DNA from: Gilliamella sp. WF3-4
Lineage (GTDB): Bacteria > Pseudomonadota > Gammaproteobacteria > Enterobacterales > Orbaceae
DNA: 64,000 nt
Direction of reading: 5' to 3'
Assembly: GCF_001690275.1 (NCBI RefSeq)
Contig: NZ_LZGW01000015.1
Coordinates: 1 to 64,000 of the forward strand
This document shows, piece by piece, positions 58,467 to 64,000 of this stretch. Made by a program: the position numbers and the translations under genes. Positions within the stretch are counted from its first letter, which is position 1. Every line of letters starts with the position of its first letter. The notes under the pieces were generated by a model. The model saw only the letters and a list, made by a program, of their open reading frames with translations, was not told the DNA's origin and did no database searches.

Positions 58467-59114
58467 CTATCCGTTAAATTCTTCAATGCTAATGATTTCA
58501 TAGAAATTATTAGCCATATCATATCGTAGTAGTACTGCTTTATCTCCACGCTTAAATTGATAAGCTTCGTCACTTCTAACTTGTAAAATTAATCCCGCTC
58601 CACCATCTTCATAAATAGCTTCTCCTTTAATGTTATTGACAATACTGGATCGTATTAGAACAATTTGTCCTAATAATGATTTATGATCATGAGTTAAATT
58701 TAGTTTTGTGAAAATAGGGCGAATAGGTTTTATGACAAATGCAGTGAGGTAAATAGCGGTGATTAGTGAAATTACAAAAAAAACTGCTCCTATAATAAAA
58801 TAAAGCAAAATATCATTATATAGCGGTAATATAAAGAATCGGAAACTAAAATAGCTAATTGCCCATCCGAATAATGAAATTAAGGTAATAACTAATGTGA
58901 GCGGTACTTCATTAAAACCAAATTTCAATAATAAGCCACCAAATCCAGATGATGGTATATCGGTAGCTGTATCCTCTACGTTAATCGCTATATCTAAACA
59001 ATCAACACTTAAAATGCCAATTGCGGCAGTTAACCAATACATAACGCAAAGTGTTAATAAGGCGCTAAAAATAACAACGGGAAAAGAAAAAAATATCCCC
59101 CAAAAAAGCTCCAT
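58467..59114 (-). CDS. Membrane OB-fold protein (YqiJ/NfeD type)
   Basis: 215 residues. Membrane helices at about 1-35, 70-90 and 98-125, then a C-terminal OB-like barrel (GQIVLIRSSIVNNIKGEAIY, KRGDKAVLLRYDMANNFYEI). YqiJ/NfeD-type proteins are the usual partners of YqiK/flotillins; E. coli has yqiJ-yqiK in this order. 31 bases before the flotillin gene. Confidence 0.88.
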   Translation of the reverse strand: MELFWGIFFSFPVVIFSALLTLCVMYWLTAAIGILSVDCLDIAINVEDTATDIPSSGFGGLLLKFGFNEVPLTLVITLISLFGWAISYFSFRFFILPLYNDILLYFIIGAVFFVISLITAIYLTAFVIKPIRPIFTKLNLTHDHKSLLGQIVLIRSSIVNNIKGEAIYEDGGAGLILQVRSDEAYQFKRGDKAVLLRYDMANNFYEIISIEEFNG

Positions 59115-59208
59115 TATATTTCCTTTATATTTTAAATAGTTATTACAATTTTCTAATTATTATATTTTTAACGGTTATTGTAACTAAAAAAAGTAAAACT
59201 TAAAAAAC

Positions 59209-59901
59209 TTAATTAATTTGTTTTTCTTTTAACCTAGTTAAGATTGCTTCGGCACTTTGGTTGCTCGATTTTATTCCTGCCTCTTCAAGTTTACGATCAA
59301 GCGAATCTTGAGTTTCAGATCCCAATAATTCTTTTTTTGCTTCAATAGTGGCAGATGTTTTTTCTTGTCGTTTTTTTATTCGCTCAAGAGAGTCTAAGGC
59401 TGTTTGTAGTTTTGTTGTTGAATTTCCATAACGTTGAGCAATAGCAGATTGTGCCTTTTGCACACTTTCTGTTGCTTTTACAATATCTACTTGTTGTTTA
59501 AGATTACGGATATTAATTTCTGTTTGTAATATTGTTTGTCGTAGATTTTTTACGTTATCGGCAAAATAAGTTGCTTGCTCTTTATTAACTGTGTACTTCT
59601 TTTCAAGAACCGAAAGTTTTTCAGCGACTTCTAAGGCCAATTTTTCATTATTGCTTTCTAATGCTTTGATGGCATAATTTTCATACTCAGTTATTTCTAC
59701 TTGAATTTTTTCAACTTCTTTATCGGCTAATTTTTGTTGCGCAAGTATGCTTGCTAACGATTCTTTAGCTTGTTTTAATTCAACGTCAGCATCGCGAATT
59801 TCTTGGTCTAATATACGTAGAGCTTGCGCATCAATAATCGCTTCGCCGGCTTCATTAACACTACCACGAAGCGCTGTAATAAGCTTTTTGAAGATAGCCA
59901 T
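59209..59901 (-). CDS. PspA/IM30-family protein (YjfJ-like)
   Basis: 230 residues, almost wholly helical: MAIFKKLITALRGSVNEAGE, DQEIRDADVELKQAKESLAS, long coiled coil to about 170, then a short tail. PspA/IM30 proteins belong to the ESCRT-III superfamily and coat or repair the inner membrane. The N-terminal amphipathic helix is present. Like E. coli YjfJ it follows a DUF2170 gene (yjfI). Confidence 0.93.
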   Translation of the reverse strand: MAIFKKLITALRGSVNEAGEAIIDAQALRILDQEIRDADVELKQAKESLASILAQQKLADKEVEKIQVEITEYENYAIKALESNNEKLALEVAEKLSVLEKKYTVNKEQATYFADNVKNLRQTILQTEINIRNLKQQVDIVKATESVQKAQSAIAQRYGNSTTKLQTALDSLERIKKRQEKTSATIEAKKELLGSETQDSLDRKLEEAGIKSSNQSAEAILTRLKEKQIN

Positions 59902-59919
59902 TGTTAATCTCCTTGTTAA

Positions 59920-60573
59920 CTATTTTGATTCAATATTGTTAATGTTAATATAATGTTCATAAGCTTCGGTAGCTTTAATGACATTATCTGATAAAGTTTC
60001 TAATTCATAAATGATGTCGCTTAATAATGAAGACGCACTTAAAGCTCCGTACATAATATAATTTAATGCCCCATCTCCTGTTTTTTCAATTGCAATAGTT
60101 GATAATGGGAATAGTTTTCTAGTACATAATATTTCTTCATTAAATTGATTTGTGTGTTTGACAATATCAACAGGCCAAAGTAGAGCCTCAATAATAATTT
60201 GTTGATTAGAAGCACTTAAAAATAGAGGTAGATCACCATACTCATGCATGGTTATATGCAAACAAGCATCAACGCCATCGATGACTTCAATACTGGCAAA
60301 ACCTTGCTTAGATAATTCTGAGTCACGCAAAGCTTGATAAAGATCTGTAATTGACCAAACTTCATTTTTTTTCATTTTATTGTTTTCCTGTATATTGTTA
60401 AAGCATGTACTATTGTCTATAGGTAGACGAAACTGTTTTTCAATTTCGAGTAATTGAGTTGCATTTTCAGGTAAAATCCAAACTTCTTTTTTTATTAGAC
60501 CTTGCTCACGCAAGCGTTTTCTATATTGTTGTTGGTAAAATGCAGAGCTTTTGGCCTCTTTTGTTTTTTTCAT
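59920..60573 (-). CDS. DUF2170 protein (YjfI-like)
   Basis: 217 residues, first gene of the operon. N-terminal basic helix QQQYRKRLREQGLIKKEVWI with LPENATQLLEIEKQFRL, then the DUF2170 domain from about 70 (VWSITDLYQALRDSELSKQG, CLHITMHEYGDLPLFLSASN, FPLSTIAIEKTGDGALNYIM). The YjfI-YjfJ pairing is conserved. Function unknown; a regulator or adaptor of the PspA protein is possible. 18 bases before the PspA gene. Confidence 0.88.
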   Translation of the reverse strand: MKKTKEAKSSAFYQQQYRKRLREQGLIKKEVWILPENATQLLEIEKQFRLPIDNSTCFNNIQENNKMKKNEVWSITDLYQALRDSELSKQGFASIEVIDGVDACLHITMHEYGDLPLFLSASNQQIIIEALLWPVDIVKHTNQFNEEILCTRKLFPLSTIAIEKTGDGALNYIMYGALSASSLLSDIIYELETLSDNVIKATEAYEHYININNIESK

Positions 60574-60611
60574 ATGTTGATTTTATGTTTATTTTAATTA
60601 TCAATAGGGTT

Positions 60612-60668
60612 TATATTAACATAAAAATATTACATGTAAATATCACATGTAATAATTACATGTGATAT
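60612..60668 (-). promoter_or_regulatory. Promoter with 29-bp perfect palindrome upstream of the stress operon
   Basis: On the minus strand TTTACA (60640-60635), a 17-base spacer and AATATA (60617-60612) form a fair promoter, 39 bases before the first start. 60640-60668 is a perfect palindrome: 14-base arm ATATCACATGTAAT, one centre base, then its inverse. A third ACATGT lies at 60632-60637 inside the -35. Three ACATGT cores spaced over the promoter look like operator sites for a dimeric regulator, not identified in the window. Confidence 0.7.
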
Positions 60669-60790
60669 TTATTTTCTATAACTTAACAATTATATTTTTA
60701 TTATTAAATTTAGCTATATTGAGGAAGTTTGCCTGCGTGAGATATTTGTTAATTAGTAAAAGTTAGATGCGCCAAATGTACATATTAGAT

Positions 60791-60823
60791 GAAAATATCC
60801 TCTCTTTAAAAAAGGATATTTTC
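60791..60823 (-). terminator. Hairpin after the receptor gene
   Basis: GAAAATATCC (60791-60800) pairs perfectly with 60814-60823, 18 bases past the receptor stop. T content after it on the minus strand is moderate. Confidence 0.65.
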
Positions 60824-60840
60824 ATTATTTATATTGTTAG

Positions 60841-63144
60841 TTAAAAATCAATATCCATACCTAACTGGAATGTTCTACCGGGTGCGGTGAACATTTCTAG
60901 ATATTTATAGTTTGATGTTTTGTATAATTTATTGTTACTTAGATAATCCCAATATTTTTGGTCGGTAAGATTATAGATGCCACCGCTTAATTTTACATTC
61001 TTAGTGATATTGACATAACCAGTCAGATCCACAATACCGTGTCCTGCAACTCTAAAATAATCATCTGTAGCGGCTTTGATTGGTTTGCCGTCATTATTGT
61101 AAGTTTCACGAGCTGTATTTTCAGCTTTCTTGCCTTTTTGGAAGGTGGCAATTAATGCTAAACCATAGTCTTGATTTGGATTGTCCCATGCTAAACCAAT
61201 GGTGCTCTTTAGCGGAGCAATGCTATCCATTTCAATATATTTATCGCCTAAATAGCTTGATTTTGATTTACCTTGATTGTAGCCAATTGCCAACCTGGCA
61301 CTTAGCCCATTGGCTGATTCAATCCATGTGCCGATATTAAATTCGCTGCTTAGTTCTGCGCCATAAATATAGGCTTTATCTCTATTTTCTGATTGATAAA
61401 CAATACGATTACCAACTCCGACAAAATTCTTTTTATAACGAGAATAGGCAATGAAGTTTTTATATTTATTATAAAAAGCGGCAGTTGATAATGTCACTCC
61501 TGATGTTGGCTGTCCTTTTAAGCCTAATTCAAAGTTGTCACTGGTTTCGGTTTTTAGGTTCGAATCGCCAACCAGTACATACATTTGGCTATGAGCTAAA
61601 TAAGAACCATATAATTGATTTTGATTAGGCATTTGTGCGCCACGTTTATATTGGAGGTAAGTTATTAAATCAGGATTAATATCATACATAAATGCTATAG
61701 ATGGCAATACCTTAAAGTCACTATTACGATTATATTGTTTACCTAATTGGTTAGCATTGATATTAGTAACTGTCATGTTTTGCAAATTACGAGGTTTGGT
61801 GTTTTGATATATAGCTCTAGCACCAGGGATTAAATAGAAATTATTGCTGTTATTGACAGTAAAACTTATACGATCTTCAAGAAATCCCCCTAATTGATAA
61901 CTACGGCTATCTGCTTGAGGTTTTGTGTAATCTCCATCGGGGAAAATTCTGCCATACTGTGATTTAGCTGAAGTATAAAATGGTGACTCATCTCGACTCC
62001 AATTAGCATTTAAACCTGCACTTATTTTTTGATTTTCATAATTTTTTAATAATGTTGTAATAAAGTTATAGGCTTTAGTATTATAGTGCGTTTGAGTGTT
62101 AAATTTACCTCGAGTTGTGTGTTGTAAATCCGTATTATCATAAACGTGGGTATGTTGATAATTTAATTGGGTAGTTAATGAGTCGATCCAACTAATATTG
62201 GTTGGTTTCCATAATTCTTTTATTGCTAAGTTAAAACGGTTATTTTTGCTTTTTTGGTGATCAAATGATTCTATTTTTTTACCGTATTTGTCCCATGTAT
62301 CATAATGAGAATTTTTAGTTTTGCTGTTATAATCAACGGTCGTATTGAGTAAATGCTCTTCGGTTATTTGCCAGCCAAATCCTGATAGGATTGAATTTGA
62401 ATGCCAGTTTTCAGGGTAACTGTTGATTGAATCACCATGATTCCGCGTTTGTTTGCCATCACGGCGGCTTAATACTAAAATACCATTTAGCCTATCATCA
62501 CCTCCAGCTATGGTTAAACCTTGATGATAACTTTTGTCGGTACTATCATAATTATTTTGGAAACCAAAGTAGCTTGTTTTTCCTGGATATAAATAGTAAC
62601 TGGCAGTTTTAGTTTGAAATGAAACCGAACCACCAAGGGCATTATTAGGGTTACTAACTGATGTTGCGCCTGATTGAATATCGACTTTATTGTACATATA
62701 GGTATCAATGTAATCACGACCAATCCCATAAGAACCAAAGCCAGCACGACCTACAGAATTGACCCTACCTTGGGCTATAGGTAAAGGCATACCATCAATG
62801 TCGATTGAAACGCGGTTGGCATCTAAGCCACGGATATTATAGCCAGTAAAGCCTCCACGATCCCAACTACTTTTACCACTTCCTGAGCCAGAAATATTAC
62901 CAGACGCAGAAATCAGTGGTTGATAACGCATTATTGTACCAAAATTGGTTCCGCCGTTGCGCCTAATGTCTTGCTCCGATATTTCTTTATTGGTGCCTGG
63001 TTTTTTAGTTGTTTCATGCGCTGTGACTGTCATTACATCATCATGCGTTTGGTTGGTGTTATTGTTTGCTGCAATGGCAGGTATTCCTAATGTTAAGCCT
63101 AAAGCTAGTGTACTAGATATTTTTAAATGAGTAACGTTAAGCAT
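60841..63144 (-). CDS. TonB-dependent haem/haemoglobin-type receptor
   Basis: 767 residues. Signal peptide to about IPAIAANNN, TonB box DDVMTVTA, plug domain (TIMRYQPLISASGNISGSGS, YNIRGLDANRVSIDIDGMPL, NNALGGSVSFQTK) and a 22-strand barrel ending LEMFTAPGRTFQLGMDIDF. Belongs to the haemoglobin/transferrin/lactoferrin receptor group. The haem-binding protein gene just upstream points to haem as cargo. The final Phe is typical of outer membrane proteins. Confidence 0.9.
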   Translation of the reverse strand: MLNVTHLKISSTLALGLTLGIPAIAANNNTNQTHDDVMTVTAHETTKKPGTNKEISEQDIRRNGGTNFGTIMRYQPLISASGNISGSGSGKSSWDRGGFTGYNIRGLDANRVSIDIDGMPLPIAQGRVNSVGRAGFGSYGIGRDYIDTYMYNKVDIQSGATSVSNPNNALGGSVSFQTKTASYYLYPGKTSYFGFQNNYDSTDKSYHQGLTIAGGDDRLNGILVLSRRDGKQTRNHGDSINSYPENWHSNSILSGFGWQITEEHLLNTTVDYNSKTKNSHYDTWDKYGKKIESFDHQKSKNNRFNLAIKELWKPTNISWIDSLTTQLNYQHTHVYDNTDLQHTTRGKFNTQTHYNTKAYNFITTLLKNYENQKISAGLNANWSRDESPFYTSAKSQYGRIFPDGDYTKPQADSRSYQLGGFLEDRISFTVNNSNNFYLIPGARAIYQNTKPRNLQNMTVTNINANQLGKQYNRNSDFKVLPSIAFMYDINPDLITYLQYKRGAQMPNQNQLYGSYLAHSQMYVLVGDSNLKTETSDNFELGLKGQPTSGVTLSTAAFYNKYKNFIAYSRYKKNFVGVGNRIVYQSENRDKAYIYGAELSSEFNIGTWIESANGLSARLAIGYNQGKSKSSYLGDKYIEMDSIAPLKSTIGLAWDNPNQDYGLALIATFQKGKKAENTARETYNNDGKPIKAATDDYFRVAGHGIVDLTGYVNITKNVKLSGGIYNLTDQKYWDYLSNNKLYKTSNYKYLEMFTAPGRTFQLGMDIDF

Positions 63145-63210
63145 TTTAAACCTTTCAAATATAATAATCTAAATAATGTACTGCACTTGCTTCACTTTAA
63201 TTTAGTATCA

Positions 63211-63231
63211 ATTTATAGTAATCATTATGTT
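63211..63231 (-). promoter_or_regulatory. Fur-box-like site before the receptor
   Basis: TATAGTAATCATTATGTT within 63213-63231 matches the 15-base core of the Fur consensus (ATGATAATCATTATC) at about 12 positions. It lies between the haem-binding gene and the receptor, about 70 bases before the receptor start. Iron repression is inferred. Confidence 0.5.
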
Positions 63232-63249
63232 ATTTTTGGGGGAAAATCA

Positions 63250-64000
63250 TTATGGGTAAAATTGTTGATAAAGTATTTTGGCAGCTTCATCAACTCTTGG
63301 ACCGATACCAAACAGGTAACTATCGTCTATGGTAATAATACGATGATTTTTGAAAGCTGCTGTTTGAGTAATTCCTGCAATAGTGTTTAGTTTTTCCATA
63401 CCACCCAACTGTTCGATAGAATGATTATTTAATACGATAACTTCAGGGTTCATTGCTATTAACGATTCGGGGGTATACGTTTTGTAACTGGTATGTGTAG
63501 CAAGGTTTTCACCTCCAGCAATAGTTATAAGGGCATCAGCAGTAGTATTTTTCCCTGCTACTGAATTTGTTCCTCCCATGCTCATCAAAAATAGCACTTT
63601 TGCTTTATTAGGTTGATTGGCAATTTTGTCTTGGATTTGGATTAGATGGTTTTTTATTCTATTGATTAACTGTTGCCCTTCACTTTGTTTATTTAATTTA
63701 TCCGCAATTTTTGTAATATTTAAATAAAGTAAATCAATAGTTCCAGGAACACGTTGCAATGAAAGCACATCGACTTTAGCTTGATTAACCTGACTTATTA
63801 CGTTTTTAGGCTCGGCATCACTTAATGTAATAAATAACGAGGGTTTTAGCGATAAGATGCCTTCAATATTTAACAATTTCCAATAACCAATTTGTGGAAG
63901 TTGTTTTACCGATTTTGGATAACTACTCGTTTTATCCACCCCTACAACTTGATCACCAGCCCCCAGCGCAAATACAATTTCGGTTAAAGAGCCGCCAGCA
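63250..64000 (-). CDS. hmuT: Haem ABC transporter substrate-binding protein (HmuT-like), partial
   Basis: At least 250 residues; the 5' end runs beyond the window (the frame is open to position 64000, reading AGGSLTEIVFALGAGDQVVG). Periplasmic-binding fold blocks: SYPKSVKQLPQIGYW, SLKPSLFITLSDAEPKNVIS, LFLMSMGGTNSVAGKNTTAD, PEVIVLNNHSIEQLGGMEKL, GIGPRVDEAAKILYQQF, all typical of HmuT. It delivers haem to an inner-membrane permease, presumably encoded elsewhere, and forms an uptake unit with the receptor 105 bases downstream. Confidence 0.88.
   Translation of the reverse strand, partial: AGGSLTEIVFALGAGDQVVGVDKTSSYPKSVKQLPQIGYWKLLNIEGILSLKPSLFITLSDAEPKNVISQVNQAKVDVLSLQRVPGTIDLLYLNITKIADKLNKQSEGQQLINRIKNHLIQIQDKIANQPNKAKVLFLMSMGGTNSVAGKNTTADALITIAGGENLATHTSYKTYTPESLIAMNPEVIVLNNHSIEQLGGMEKLNTIAGITQTAAFKNHRIITIDDSYLFGIGPRVDEAAKILYQQFYP

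Overview
The window is AT-rich DNA from a gammaproteobacterium. The housekeeping genes (cmk-rpsA-ihfB-comEC-lpxK-ycaR-kdsB, prfC, ptrA, ilvY, marC, corA, ycgL-ycgN, zapB, acpH) read as close relatives of enterobacterial proteins. They sit in a low-GC, IS-littered genome with orphan immunity-type gene arrays. This best fits the Orbaceae (Gilliamella-like insect gut symbionts); that placement is an inference from style and gene order, not a database match.

Layout. 0.1-4.1 kb: part of a phage-like or satellite element. A frameshifted gene and a YlcI/YnfO-like gene are read leftward. An operator-rich promoter drives a structured leader and an Icd-like gene rightward, followed by a Mor-type activator, a protease/scaffold-like protein, a major capsid protein and a coiled-coil protein, closed by a strong terminator. 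4.5-27.3 kb: chromosomal core, with AraC regulator, fructose-6-phosphate aldolase, siderophore-interacting protein, acpH, a secreted 3-hydroxybutyrate-oligomer-hydrolase-like protein, ilvY, prfC, ptrA, an XRE regulator, aroA-cmk-rpsA-ihfB, comEC, lpxK-ycaR-kdsB, a DUF2461 gene and marC. 27.3-31.1 kb: decayed IS3, IS481 and IS256 remnants around one intact gene of the phage P4 Beta family. 31.2-44.5 kb: core again, with ssb, corA, glk, ycgL-ycgN, tpiA, zapB, a DUF2868/DUF3482 membrane-GTPase pair with an NlpC/P60 lipoprotein, a Tat-type aminotransferase and nifJ.

44.5-50.8 kb is a second accessory island. It holds a DUF6714-like gene with an Ala/Glu/Arg/Lys repeat insert and an IS-derived C-terminus, three tandem paralogues of an unrecognised ~103-residue family, and a tandem array of DUF7336-like genes including one fragment and one two-domain fusion. 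IS remnants and a ~295-bp direct repeat punctuate it. It looks like an orphan immunity-gene array that has grown by duplication and decayed by IS insertion.

51.3-60.6 kb is the most system-like locus: a five-gene leftward operon of DUF2170 protein, PspA/IM30 (ESCRT-III superfamily), a membrane OB-fold NfeD/YqiJ-like protein, a 700-residue flotillin and a 1647-residue AAA+ ATPase, headed by a 29-bp perfect palindrome overlapping a plausible promoter. 60.8-64.0 kb is a haem uptake locus (TonB-dependent receptor and haem-binding protein) with a Fur-box-like site between them; the binding-protein gene runs off the window end. No tRNA, rRNA or CRISPR array was seen.
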